From Myxococcales bacterium UBA1203 (GTDB taxonomy: Bacteria; Myxococcota; Myxococcia; Myxococcales; UBA5297), in assembly GCA_002309695.1 (NCBI GenBank), contig DBXV01000012.1, forward strand, positions 105,436 through 157,456: a stretch of DNA of 52,021 nucleotides. Reading direction: 5' to 3'. A program made the position numbers and the translations under genes. Positions 1 through 11,283 of the stretch are shown here, one piece after another (position 1 is the stretch's first letter; the number at the start of each line of letters is the position of its first letter). The notes beneath the pieces are model-generated. The model ran no database searches. It was given only the letters and a program-made list of their open reading frames with translations, and was not told the origin of the DNA.

Positions 1-31
1 CCGGCTCCCCGTTAGGCGTTGCATTCCCAAG

Positions 32-1375
32 ATGACCTTCCTAGAGCGCCGCGCCGTGCGAAATTTCATTTCTCAGCTCTGGATGCGGCGGGATGAGGGC
101 CTGCTGACGAAAATCGTTCTGTTTCCGCTGTGGGTCGTTTCCCTCTTTGTCGCTGTTGGTGTGCGGCTGAGGCGCGCTCTGGAGCCGAGAAAGGCGCATC
201 GGGCGGGTGTCCCGGTCATTTCCGTGGGCAATGTGACGGTGGGCGGCACGGGCAAGACGCCGGTGACCATCGAGCTGGCCCGGCGGCTGACGGGCAAATA
301 CGGGCGCAGGGCGGCCATCCTTTCGCGGGGCTATGGACGGCAGAAGAAGGACGTTCCCATTGAGCCCGTCGTCGTCAGTGACGGAGAAAACGTGCTGACC
401 ACTGCGGCCGAGGGCGGCGATGAGCCAGTGCTGATGGCGCGCGCGCTGCCCGGCGTTCCTGTCGTCGTCTGTCCTGACCGGACTGCCGCTGCGGCGCTGG
501 CCATCGGGAAGTTTGGCGCGCAGGTGCTGCTTCTGGACGACGGCTTCCAGCATCTGAAGCTGGCGAGGGACCTGGACATCGTTCTGACGGACGGCTCCAA
601 CCCTGTGGGGAACGGTTTTCTGATGCCGCGCGGTCCGCTCAGAGAGCCCTTTGGCGCCATTCGTCACGCCGGTCTGGCCTGGATTACCCGCATGGAGCGC
701 TCGCAGCCCGGCGAGATGGAGGCGCTGGCTGCCAGGCTCGAAAAGATGACCGGGCGGCCGCCTGTTTTTTCCGCCACCGAGGTCAGTGAGCTGACGGACG
801 TGTCCGGGACGCGCCTCGACGAAGAACTTCTGCGCGAGAAGAAGGTGCTTCTGGCCAGCGGGCTGGGGCGGCCGGAGACGTTCAGGACGACGGCGGAGAG
901 TCTGGGATGCCTCATCGCGGGCGAGCGCCAGTTTGACGACCATCACGTCTTTGAGGCCGGGGATGTCCGCGGGCTGATTCAGAAGGCCGATGAGCTGGGC
1001 GCGGATTTCATCGCTGTGACGGCCAAGGATGCTGTGAAGCTGGCGCCTCTGCTGACCGTGGACGGCGGGCCGAAAGCCGGTCCGGAGGCTGTGGAAAAAG
1101 AAAAAAATGGGGGGGACCCGGAAAAACATGAGGCCGGCCAGCCAGCTGAATCCCCTGTGGAAAACTCGGAAGTTCTCAACAGCTCTGCCCCGACAGCATC
1201 CGCGCCTGTGGAAAACTCTTCGGCGACAGCTGCCGGCGCTGAGTCTGCGCCATCCGCTGTTCAGACTGCGGAACGTTCGGCCGGCTTCGCCCGGTTCGTG
1301 GTTGTTCACATCCGGCTGAAAATCATTAGCGGCGAAGAAGTCCTCGATGAGGCCATCCGCCAGGTGCTCCCGTGA
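32..1375 (+). CDS. lpxK: Tetraacyldisaccharide 4'-kinase (lipid A)
   Basis: LpxK phosphorylates the 4' position of the tetraacyldisaccharide 1-phosphate lipid A precursor at the inner membrane. The protein (447 aa) has the usual N-terminal hydrophobic segment (about residues 27-45), then a P-loop GGTGKT at 71-76 inside the family block that starts at VGN, a LDDGFQH block near 168-174, and an FDDHH block at 301-305. It is about 110 residues longer than a typical LpxK. The excess is an Ala/Pro/Glu/Ser-rich insert at about 343-418, between the TAKDAVKL strand and the C-terminal FVVVHIRL strand. The ATG at 32 gives a normal N-terminus but has no clear ribosome site, and the frame stays open to the window edge. 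Its TGA overlaps the GTG of the next gene by 4 bp, so the two are probably translationally coupled. Confidence 0.95.
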   Translation: MTFLERRAVRNFISQLWMRRDEGLLTKIVLFPLWVVSLFVAVGVRLRRALEPRKAHRAGVPVISVGNVTVGGTGKTPVTIELARRLTGKYGRRAAILSRGYGRQKKDVPIEPVVVSDGENVLTTAAEGGDEPVLMARALPGVPVVVCPDRTAAAALAIGKFGAQVLLLDDGFQHLKLARDLDIVLTDGSNPVGNGFLMPRGPLREPFGAIRHAGLAWITRMERSQPGEMEALAARLEKMTGRPPVFSATEVSELTDVSGTRLDEELLREKKVLLASGLGRPETFRTTAESLGCLIAGERQFDDHHVFEAGDVRGLIQKADELGADFIAVTAKDAVKLAPLLTVDGGPKAGPEAVEKEKNGGDPEKHEAGQPAESPVENSEVLNSSAPTASAPVENSSATAAGAESAPSAVQTAERSAGFARFVVVHIRLKIISGEEVLDEAIRQVLP

Positions 1376-2238
1376 TTGATTTGATTTTTCGGCTTTTTCA
1401 TCTGCTGCCGCCCAATGTCCTCCGAGGGCTCTTTCGCGGGATTGTGCGCGTCATCCACGCTCTCGGCATTCGCCGCCGGGTCGCCCGCCGCAATGTGGCG
1501 CTGGCTTTTCCCGAGCTGGACGAGAAGGCCCGGAATGACCTCGTTCTGCGGAATTACCTGCACCTGGGCGAGTGCGCCGCCGACTTCCTGCGCAGTCCCA
1601 AGATGTCGGACGAGGAGCTCTTCGGGATGGTGGACGAGGCCGACTACCAGAAGGTGACTGCCCTTCTTGAGGCCCGAAAGGGCTTCATCGTGCCCACGGC
1701 GCACTTCGGAAACTTTGAGCTTTTTGGCGTCTGGGCCGGGCGGCGCGGCGTTCCCATCACCATTCTGACCAAGGTGCTCAAGGGCAGCCTCAACGCGGCA
1801 TGGGTGAAGACGCGGGAGCTGGCCGGCGTGCGCGAGATTCACAAGGGCTGGCAGAACCTGTTCGACGCGGTGCGGAATGGGGAGACGCTGGCCCTGCTGA
1901 TCGACCAGAACATGATTCGCCGCCGGTCCGTTTTCGTGCCCTTTTTCGGCATCAGCACGTCCACGACCCCCGCTCCCGCCAAGGTGGCTCTGGAGACCGG
2001 CGCTCCCGTTTACATGGCGTTTCTCAGGCGCGAGGCGCGGGGAAAATACCGCCTCATCATCGACGGGCCGGTTCCGCTGGAGAGGAAGCACGAGGACGTC
2101 CAGCAGGACATCGACGAGTTCACGGCGCTGCTGAACCGGATGCTGGAGGCGCGGATTCGCGAGGCGCCGGAGCAGTGGTTTTGGGTCCATCGCCGCTTCA
2201 AGACACGGCCGGAGGAGACAGACCCGCCGATGTACTGA
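1372..2238 (+). CDS. LpxL/HtrB-family lipid A acyltransferase
   Basis: Predicted late acyltransferase that adds a secondary acyl chain to lipid A, or a related lysophospholipid acyltransferase, at the cytoplasmic face of the inner membrane. The 288-aa protein has the family's catalytic HX4E motif at H111-E116 (HFGNFE), a following IDQN block near residue 181, and a conserved C-terminal WFWVHRRFKTRP-type end. The length is normal for the HtrB/LpxL/LpxM family. The start is GTG, overlapping the lpxK stop in a GTGA arrangement. Sequence alone does not say which acyl position it modifies. Position between lpxK and the DUF3413 gene supports a lipid A role. Confidence 0.9.
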   Translation: MIDLIFRLFHLLPPNVLRGLFRGIVRVIHALGIRRRVARRNVALAFPELDEKARNDLVLRNYLHLGECAADFLRSPKMSDEELFGMVDEADYQKVTALLEARKGFIVPTAHFGNFELFGVWAGRRGVPITILTKVLKGSLNAAWVKTRELAGVREIHKGWQNLFDAVRNGETLALLIDQNMIRRRSVFVPFFGISTSTTPAPAKVALETGAPVYMAFLRREARGKYRLIIDGPVPLERKHEDVQQDIDEFTALLNRMLEARIREAPEQWFWVHRRFKTRPEETDPPMY

Positions 2239-2374
2239 GGCTGAAGTGACCGGAAAGCGCCGGCGTCAGACGCGCGGCAGTCCGCTGTTTCCGAGGAGGA
2301 GGCGTGCCCTGCCAGTGAGTGCCCGCTTTTGTCCGGAGAGAAGGGAGGGGGAATGAAATGAGGAGTTCTGCAAC

Positions 2375-4291
2375 ATGAAGTTCGCTGAAAGCGTCAGGGC
2401 ATTCTGGAAGTCCCGCGGCGCGGCACTGCACTGGGGCTTCGTCTATGGCCTGCTCTCCACGGGCCTCTTCTTTGTCCTGTTCATGCTCTACACGCGGGAC
2501 AGCGCCATCCGGGCCTACATGACGCCCTCCGCCTGGCTCTTCTACGTCGCTGCGGCCATTCCCCATGCCGCCCTGGCGGCTCTGGCTCTGTACCTCGTCT
2601 TCTATTGCCCGCTGGCCTGTGCTGCCAAAACGCGCGGTGCCGCCAAGTGGGTGCTGACTGCCGTCACCGCCGTCTGTGCCCTGGCGATTCACATCAACAG
2701 CTACGTCTATGGGCTCTATCGCTTCCACATCGACGGCTTCATCCTCAGCTCGCTGTTTTCGGCCGACGCCAGCGAGGCTTTTGGCTTCGACACGGAGATT
2801 TATCTCCAGACGGCTGCCGCCTTTCTGATCTGTGCGGGTCTTTCCGTGGGGCTCAGGTTCGCGGCGGACAAAATTCCGCCTCCCTCCGAGGGGCATGCGG
2901 GATTCGGCTGGCGGAAGAAGGCCCTGACGGCCGCTGTCATCTTTGCCCTCGCGCTGGGCACGCAGACGGCCCACATCGTTTCGGCGGCGACCATGGGCAA
3001 CACGGTGATTCTCAAGTGTGCCAAGGTCCTGCCCCACTACTACCCGCTGACCATCAACCGCTTTCTGGGGCAGCTGGGGCTCATCGAACCGGACGGGTGG
3101 CCGAAGGAGGGCTCCAAGAACGTCGCGCGGGAAAACATCGCCTATCCCAAGCATCCGCTGAACGCCGTGCGGCCGGACAAGCCTCTGAACGTCCTCGTCA
3201 TCGCCATCGACTCATGGAACATCCGCGCTTTCGACGACGAGGTGACGCCCAACCTGCGCAGGTTCGCGGCCCACAGCGACTTCTTCGCGTCGCATCTGAG
3301 CAGCTCCAACAGGACGCGGGGCAGCCTCTACGGCCTCTTCTTCAGCCTGTCCGGCTACTACTGGCAGGAGTTTGAGTACTCGGGCATCCGCCCCGTCCTC
3401 ATCGAGCAGTTCCTCAAGGAGGGCTACGGGCTGCATTTCTACCCGAGCGCCACGCTGCTGAACCCGCCCATCGCTCAGGCGCTGTTCGCCGATGTTCCAG
3501 GCTTCCGCGCCTCGACGCCCGGCGCCAACTCCTATGAGCGCGACGTGCAGATTACGAAGGACTTCCTCTCCGAGCTGGATGGCCTCGTCAGTGACGCGGC
3601 TTCCGGCAAGCCCTTCTACGCGTTTCTCTTCTACGACCTGCCGCACACGGCCACGATGCCGGCGGACAAGGCCGTTCACTTCAAGCCGTCGTGGACGTTT
3701 CCCGACTACACGAAGCTGAACAACGACCTAGACCCGACGCCGTTCTTCAACCTCTACAAAAACGCGCTCTTCGAGGCGGACGCGCTGGTGGGGCAGGTGC
3801 TGGACGCCGTGGAGAAGAAGGGGCTCCTGGAGAACACCGTGGTGATGATTCACGGCGACCACGGGCAGGAGTTCAACGAGACGAAGAAGAACTACTGGGG
3901 CCACGGCAGCAACTACGCATGGACGCAGGTGAGGACGCCGTTCCTCTATCGTGCGCCGGGCCAGACCGAGGGCCGCGTCTTTCATCACCGGACGACGCAC
4001 TACGACGTGGTGCCGACGCTGATGACCAAAGTGCTGGGCGTCACCAATCCGCCGTCCGATTACAGCGTCGGGCATCTGCTCTGGGACACGGACCCCCGGG
4101 ACTGGCACGTGGTGGGCGAGAACGCGAAGCGCGCCTTCATCCTCAGGGACGGAACGATTCTGCGGCGGCTGCCCACCGGCGGGCTGGAAATCCTCGATGA
4201 GAATCTCAACGAGCGGAAGGACTACCCGCTGGACCGCAAGGCGCTGAATCAGGCGGTGCTGAAGCTGAACGAGTTCTACCGGAAGGACTGA
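2375..4291 (+). CDS. yejM: YejM/PbgA/LapC-type inner-membrane protein (DUF3413 + sulfatase fold)
   Basis: This 638-aa protein matches YejM (PbgA, LapC) along its length. It has five N-terminal membrane helices in the first about 210 residues, a linker ending in the LPHYYPLTINRFL block, then a periplasmic alkaline-phosphatase/sulfatase-fold domain. In enterobacteria YejM senses periplasmic LPS and controls LpxC turnover through LapB; that function is known for the family and inferred here. The metal-site positions look intact: D279 in AIDSW, T314 in NRT at the nucleophile position, and D495-H496 in HGDHG. In E. coli YejM, as I recall it, the DHG block is lost. The start has an AGGAG site about 10 nt upstream. 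It follows the two lipid A genes after a 136-bp gap in which I see no terminator. Confidence 0.9.
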   Translation: MKFAESVRAFWKSRGAALHWGFVYGLLSTGLFFVLFMLYTRDSAIRAYMTPSAWLFYVAAAIPHAALAALALYLVFYCPLACAAKTRGAAKWVLTAVTAVCALAIHINSYVYGLYRFHIDGFILSSLFSADASEAFGFDTEIYLQTAAAFLICAGLSVGLRFAADKIPPPSEGHAGFGWRKKALTAAVIFALALGTQTAHIVSAATMGNTVILKCAKVLPHYYPLTINRFLGQLGLIEPDGWPKEGSKNVARENIAYPKHPLNAVRPDKPLNVLVIAIDSWNIRAFDDEVTPNLRRFAAHSDFFASHLSSSNRTRGSLYGLFFSLSGYYWQEFEYSGIRPVLIEQFLKEGYGLHFYPSATLLNPPIAQALFADVPGFRASTPGANSYERDVQITKDFLSELDGLVSDAASGKPFYAFLFYDLPHTATMPADKAVHFKPSWTFPDYTKLNNDLDPTPFFNLYKNALFEADALVGQVLDAVEKKGLLENTVVMIHGDHGQEFNETKKNYWGHGSNYAWTQVRTPFLYRAPGQTEGRVFHHRTTHYDVVPTLMTKVLGVTNPPSDYSVGHLLWDTDPRDWHVVGENAKRAFILRDGTILRRLPTGGLEILDENLNERKDYPLDRKALNQAVLKLNEFYRKD

Positions 4292-4324
4292 CGCGGCATT
4301 TTCAGCCAGCTGTCTGATCTGGGA

Positions 4325-6061
4325 TCAGGACCTGACGCTCGGCCGAATATCCCTGAGGCGGAGCGAGAGCCGCTGCTGGTGCTGAAAGGTCTCGATGCCG
4401 AAGTGGAACGCCAGATCCACGGGCCCGGCGCTGACCACGGGGGCCAGCGCCCCCATGCCAAAGCCGATGATGTCCAGGTTTCGGAAGCCGGGGATGAACA
4501 GCTTGAGGTGCCACGGACCGCCGCGCTTGGCGGGCAGCGTCCGGCAGGCGGCGGCGACGCCCCTCAGCGCCAGAATGGGCTCCGGATTGTCCGTGCCGAA
4601 GGGTTCCAGCTTTTTCAGCGCTTCAGCCAGCTGATGGTTGGTCTCGTCCAGCGTGACCCAGGTGTCGATGGCGCAGACGGGCTCCAGATTCGCGGCGGGC
4701 ATTTCGGCGGCGACAGCCTCGAAAGCCTCGCGGAAGGCCTCCAGCTTGTCCGCGTCGAGAGAAAGTCCCGCGGCCCGATGATGCCCGCCATGGCGCGTCA
4801 GCAGGGCATCGCAGCGGGTCAGTGCGTCGGCCAGATGAATGCCGCCATCGGGGCTCCTGCCTGAACCGGTGCCGCCGCTGCCTTCCAGTGCCAGAACGAT
4901 GGCCGGCCTGTGGAAGCGCTCCACCAGACGGGAAGCGACGATGCCGACGACACCTCGGTGCCAGCCCTCACCGGCTGCGACGATGGTCCGCCGTCCCTGC
5001 GCAGCCTGGCTCTCGGCCTGACTCAGCGCTTCGTTGAAAATTTTCTGCTCGATGAGCTGCCGCTCCACGTTCACGGCGTCCAGCTCGGCGGCGATGGAAC
5101 GGGCCAGCTCGGGATTGTCGGTGGTCAGCAGATTGAAGCCGGGAAGAGCCTCATCCAGCCGCCCCGCCGCGTTGATTTTGGGCGCCAGCCGATAGCTGAC
5201 CTGCCCCGCGCTCAGCGTGAGGGAATTGTCGAAGCCGGAAGCCCTCTTGAGCGCGCGGATTCCCGGACGCCGGGCTGCGGCCAGCTCGTCCAGACCGTGC
5301 CTGACAAGGATGCGGTTGATGCCGGTCAGCGGAACGACATCGGCAATCGTGCCCAGTGCGGTCAGGTCCAGGTAATCGCGCAGGCGCGGCTCCGGGCGCC
5401 GGTCGAAATAGCCCATGTCCCGGAGGGTCTTCCGCAGTGCCATGCACGTCAGAAAAGCCAGCCCCGCGGCACACAGCGGACGCCCGTCGAAGGAAGCCGT
5501 TTCGCCGGGCTGATGGGGATCCACGATGGCATTGGCGGGCGGCAGGCGCGGCGGGTCCAGAGGCGGGTGATGGTCGATGACCACCACGTCGATGCCGCGT
5601 TCACGGGCGAGAGTGATTTCGTCCACGGCCGTCACACCGCAGTCCAGAGTCACCAGCAGATCGCAGCCCTTGTCCGCCAGATTTTCGACGACGGAGCGGG
5701 CCAGCCCGTAGCCCTCCACCATGCGGCGGGGAAGAATCGCCTCGGACGTAACCCCCGCCTCCTTGAGAAAGAGAAACAGGGTGGCCGTGGCCGTGACGCC
5801 GTCCACGTCGTAGTCGCCGAAGATGGCGATGCGCTCTCTGCCGATGACGGCCTGCGCGATGCGCTTTGACGCGGCCTCCATGCCCCTGAGCGTGAAGGGA
5901 TCAGGAAGCTGGGACAGGTCGGTGTTCAGCAGCGCTTTGACAGCCTCCGGAGAGGAGAAGCCGCGGGCCAGAAGAATCCGCGCGCAGGCCGCGGGCATGC
6001 CCAGCTCACCCGCCAATCGTTCTGCGTCTTCGCTGTCCGTCTCTGGAGAAATCCAACGCAT
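4325..6061 (-). CDS. recJ: Single-stranded-DNA-specific exonuclease RecJ
   Basis: RecJ degrades single-stranded DNA 5' to 3' in recombination and mismatch repair. The 578-aa protein carries the DHH-family metal motifs: DYDVD at 83-87 and DHH at 163-165. A DHHA1 region with a GGHHRAAGL motif follows, then the C-terminal OB-type domain. Length is normal. The ATG at 6061 has a GGGAG site about 7 nt upstream. It lies 75 bp downstream of alaS on the same strand, so the two are probably cotranscribed. Its stop is only 33 bp from the stop of the convergent yejM-type gene, with no clear terminator between them. Confidence 0.96.
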   Translation of the reverse strand: MRWISPETDSEDAERLAGELGMPAACARILLARGFSSPEAVKALLNTDLSQLPDPFTLRGMEAASKRIAQAVIGRERIAIFGDYDVDGVTATATLFLFLKEAGVTSEAILPRRMVEGYGLARSVVENLADKGCDLLVTLDCGVTAVDEITLARERGIDVVVIDHHPPLDPPRLPPANAIVDPHQPGETASFDGRPLCAAGLAFLTCMALRKTLRDMGYFDRRPEPRLRDYLDLTALGTIADVVPLTGINRILVRHGLDELAAARRPGIRALKRASGFDNSLTLSAGQVSYRLAPKINAAGRLDEALPGFNLLTTDNPELARSIAAELDAVNVERQLIEQKIFNEALSQAESQAAQGRRTIVAAGEGWHRGVVGIVASRLVERFHRPAIVLALEGSGGTGSGRSPDGGIHLADALTRCDALLTRHGGHHRAAGLSLDADKLEAFREAFEAVAAEMPAANLEPVCAIDTWVTLDETNHQLAEALKKLEPFGTDNPEPILALRGVAAACRTLPAKRGGPWHLKLFIPGFRNLDIIGFGMGALAPVVSAGPVDLAFHFGIETFQHQQRLSLRLRDIRPSVRS

Positions 6062-6136
6062 CCAACAGCTCCCGGGCTGATTCGTGGAGGACGCAGCTCA
6101 CACGAGCGCGTCCGCCAGACCCGAAGAAGGGCACCG

Positions 6137-8848
<2,712 letters not shown>

Positions 8849-9060
8849 GGCGTGGAGCTTTCGCTGTTGTTGACAGCTGTTTGAGTGCGGCCCGCCGACT
8901 GTCCTGCCCCCGGGGAAGAGGGGGGGGGCGGGCCAAAAAAGGGCGCGGCGGTTAGCACGGGCCCAAAGGAGAGGTGAGAATTTTTTTGGAAGGTGTCTGC
9001 CCTCTGAAAGTGTGTTTTTGGACGGCCGTTTAAGAAGTCCCGAATCGCCTGCCGCCAAAA
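8849..9060 (-). promoter_or_regulatory. alaS upstream region with a 9-G tract
   Basis: This gene-free stretch separates alaS from the terminator of the next gene and must hold the alaS promoter. It contains a run of nine G (8920-8928, read as C9 on the alaS strand) and an A6 run shortly after. I could not pick a convincing -35/-10 pair. Confidence 0.4.
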
Positions 9061-9062
9061 CG

Positions 9063-9098
9063 AAAAAAGCCCCGCCTCCGCAGAGGGAGACGGGGCTT
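9063..9098 (-). terminator. Intrinsic terminator of the modular lipoprotein gene
   Basis: An 8-bp perfect stem, AAGCCCCG (9067-9074) with CGGGGCTT (9091-9098), carries a further inner CCTC/GAGG stem. On the minus strand it is followed by T6 (9063-9068). It lies directly downstream of the lipoprotein stop at 9132. Confidence 0.85.
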
Positions 9099-9131
9099 CG
9101 TCGAGTTGTACAGCTGTTCAATCAGCCGGCA

Positions 9132-11117
9132 TCAGTCGCCGCACTGGTGAGCCGTGGTGCTGCTGTTGCGGGGCATCGGGGAAATAGCGGTGATTTCCTT
9201 GTGCGTCTGATGGCTGGCCTGGTCATCGACGACTTCCTTCGTGGTGACGGTGAGTTCCGTTCTGCCATCAATCGCTTCGCAGCCGTCCTCCGAATAGAAG
9301 ACGTAGCCCAGATAGGGGAGCGCCTGCGTGGCGTTGGGGAGTTCGGGCAGGGAGGAACCGCAGGTCCCGGTGCTGCCGTAGGTAAAGAGGATGCCCTTAT
9401 CCGTGGGGCAGGCGATGTTTTTCAGGTCGTTGCTGGTCAGCGCACCGGAACCGTTCGGCTTGAGGACGCCCTCCACCTCTGTCAGCTCCGTGGTGCCCTT
9501 GGGCATGCCGATAAGGATTTTGTGCGCTTCGCCCAGCTGCATCGTGTTGGCTGTGACCTTGCCCGTGGTCTTGTCGGGCGCGGGAATGTCCTGAGCTGTG
9601 GCTGTGTCTCCCTTGGGCGAGACGTGGCCGATGAGGAAGTAGCCGCCGGCTTTAATGGTCCCTCTGTTAATGGTCGTCTTCAGCTGCCAGTTGCTGCTGG
9701 AGTCCACGGGCGAGACGAAAACCGTCCAGTTGCTCAGGTCGATGTCCTTGGAGCCCTGGTTGTGCAGCTCGATGTAGTCCTGGAACCAGATGGGGTAGCT
9801 GTTGTTGCCGCCGCCTGTGTAGAGCCCCGAGATGACGACCTTGCCGTCGTAGGGGTTCTCCGCGGGAGTGCAGGTCCCGTCATCGACGGTGATGTGGAAG
9901 GGACCGCGGTCATACCTGTGGGAGGACCAGTCACCGCCATCGACCACGATGTAGTAGGTCTTTCCCTGCGTGGCGGTGAAGGTCAGTGACTCCGCGGCGC
10001 CATAAGGCTCGCGTTCGGAGTTTATGCCGCTGTCGGCCAGTTTGATGGGCGTGCGGCTGGCGAGGCTGTCCACCACGTAAAGCACGAGGTCATAGTCGCC
10101 GTTGTTCCAGGGCGTGGCTGTGATGGTGACGTCTCCCGACGCCGAAGCCTTCCACGCATAGACAATCTCAGGAGCCGCGTAGAGGTAGCTGTTGTTCTTC
10201 TCGACGAGCATGACCTTGGAGGCATCGCTGGATGACGTATCGCCCTCGGTTTCGACGCAGGAGGCGAGGTCGATGGCAGTGGGGGCTTCCTCACAGCTGC
10301 GCTCCAAGTAGGTGGCGCTGCCGGCCGTCACCATCTGCGAGACGCAGATGTCGGTTCCGGTGCAGCCGCCGCAGTCCACGTGCTTGACGTTGTCGCAGCT
10401 GTCCACGCCGTCAGCCGTGCCGCATTCGCTGTGATAGCGCTCACAGAATTTCGCGTCCGTCTCCGCCTCGGGAACGCATTCCTTCAACACACAGTGTAGG
10501 TAGCTGTCAGAGTCAGGGTCGGTGTCGCAGACCTTGCCGCCCTTGCAGGCCGTGTCGCCGCCGCAGTTGACCATGACCTTGCCGCCGCAGAGGTCGTCGC
10601 GCTCAATTTTGCCGCCGCACTCCCAGAAGTTGGGCGCGTGGTTGCAGTAGTAGGCGTGGCCCGTGTTCGAGTTCAGCGGGACGCAGCCCTCAACGCAGGT
10701 ATGGCTCTCATCCTCGCATTTTAGTTCGCCCGTACATCCACAGGTGATGTCCATGTTTCCGCCGCAGCCGTCAGGCACGGTCTTGGGGCCGCAGGCGGCG
10801 TTGAGAGCACCGGTGCTGCATGCAGAGGCCTTGGCTTCTTCTTCTGTGCGGGGAACGCACTGGCTGGCATCCGTGTCTTCGCCGGCGTCCTCGGGCTCAG
10901 CGGCGTCCGTATCTTCGCCGGCATCCTCAGGTTCAGCGGCATCAGTTTCCGTCGGTCCGGCGTCTTCACCGGCGTCGTCGATGATGAGTCCGCCGTCAGT
11001 GATGACAGGGCCGGAGTCGGGAACGATGGGGTCATCATTGCCTTTGGAGCCGCCGCAGCCGGTCAGCGGCATGGCCAGAAGGCTCAGGGAACCCAAGGCT
11101 ACGATCAGTTTTTTCAT
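9132..11117 (-). CDS. Modular surface lipoprotein: Cys-rich modules, PPC-like and lamin-tail-like domains
   Basis: Predicted lipoprotein of 661 aa with a lipobox LTGC at C21. Next comes an Asp/Glu/Ala/Thr-rich stalk (about 25-85) with a 12-residue tandem repeat. Three similar Cys-rich modules follow (about 85-265), each with CVP, CGG and CGC-like spacing. A beta-rich region (about 300-410) resembles the PPC domain, with DYDLVLYVVD and KTYYIVVDGG. A lamin-tail-like block lies at about 420-560, with DYIELHNQGSKDIDLSNWT. Proteins of this build are common in Myxococcota and Bradymonadales, but I do not know a specific function; surface display or adhesion is inference. The ATG has a GAGGT site. 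The gene is monocistronic, with its own terminator. Confidence 0.8.
   Translation of the reverse strand: MKKLIVALGSLSLLAMPLTGCGGSKGNDDPIVPDSGPVITDGGLIIDDAGEDAGPTETDAAEPEDAGEDTDAAEPEDAGEDTDASQCVPRTEEEAKASACSTGALNAACGPKTVPDGCGGNMDITCGCTGELKCEDESHTCVEGCVPLNSNTGHAYYCNHAPNFWECGGKIERDDLCGGKVMVNCGGDTACKGGKVCDTDPDSDSYLHCVLKECVPEAETDAKFCERYHSECGTADGVDSCDNVKHVDCGGCTGTDICVSQMVTAGSATYLERSCEEAPTAIDLASCVETEGDTSSSDASKVMLVEKNNSYLYAAPEIVYAWKASASGDVTITATPWNNGDYDLVLYVVDSLASRTPIKLADSGINSEREPYGAAESLTFTATQGKTYYIVVDGGDWSSHRYDRGPFHITVDDGTCTPAENPYDGKVVISGLYTGGGNNSYPIWFQDYIELHNQGSKDIDLSNWTVFVSPVDSSSNWQLKTTINRGTIKAGGYFLIGHVSPKGDTATAQDIPAPDKTTGKVTANTMQLGEAHKILIGMPKGTTELTEVEGVLKPNGSGALTSNDLKNIACPTDKGILFTYGSTGTCGSSLPELPNATQALPYLGYVFYSEDGCEAIDGRTELTVTTKEVVDDQASHQTHKEITAISPMPRNSSTTAHQCGD
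10870..10941 (-). repeat. Two-copy 36-bp tandem repeat coding for an acidic stalk
   Basis: Two adjacent 36-bp units (10870-10905 and 10906-10941), nearly identical in DNA, encode TDAAEPEDAGED twice in the stalk just after the lipobox. The low divergence suggests recent slippage or recombination, so copy number may vary between strains. Confidence 0.85.
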
Positions 11118-11283
11118 GGATACCTCGCTTTTCAGGGCTCCCGAGGGGCGGGAGCATGTGGGGAAGGTTGAAAAAATGGGCGCCTTTTAGGGCTTCTTCA
11201 TCCTGTGGAAAATTTTGATTCCCTCGAAAAGCAAATGCCGTTTCAGGGGCGCCTCATTTTGAAAGGCATTCCGGAGGGAAGGT

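Noticed and set aside
1..15. Possible end of an upstream gene (frame 1 ends in TAG at 13-15)
   Set aside because: Only four codons are visible, which is not enough to support a gene.
1090..1215. Replication origin suggested by three near-DnaA boxes
   Set aside because: The motifs lie in coding DNA, differ from the DnaA box, and no dnaA, dnaN or AT-rich unwinding region is nearby.
41..1309. Long open frame of 422 codons opposite lpxK
   Set aside because: It lacks any recognisable domain and is rich in Arg, His and Gln, typical of the antisense of a GC-rich gene.
8849..9121. N-terminal extension of alaS to 9121
   Set aside because: The first 91 residues are not AlaRS-like and read through the G9 tract and promoter region.
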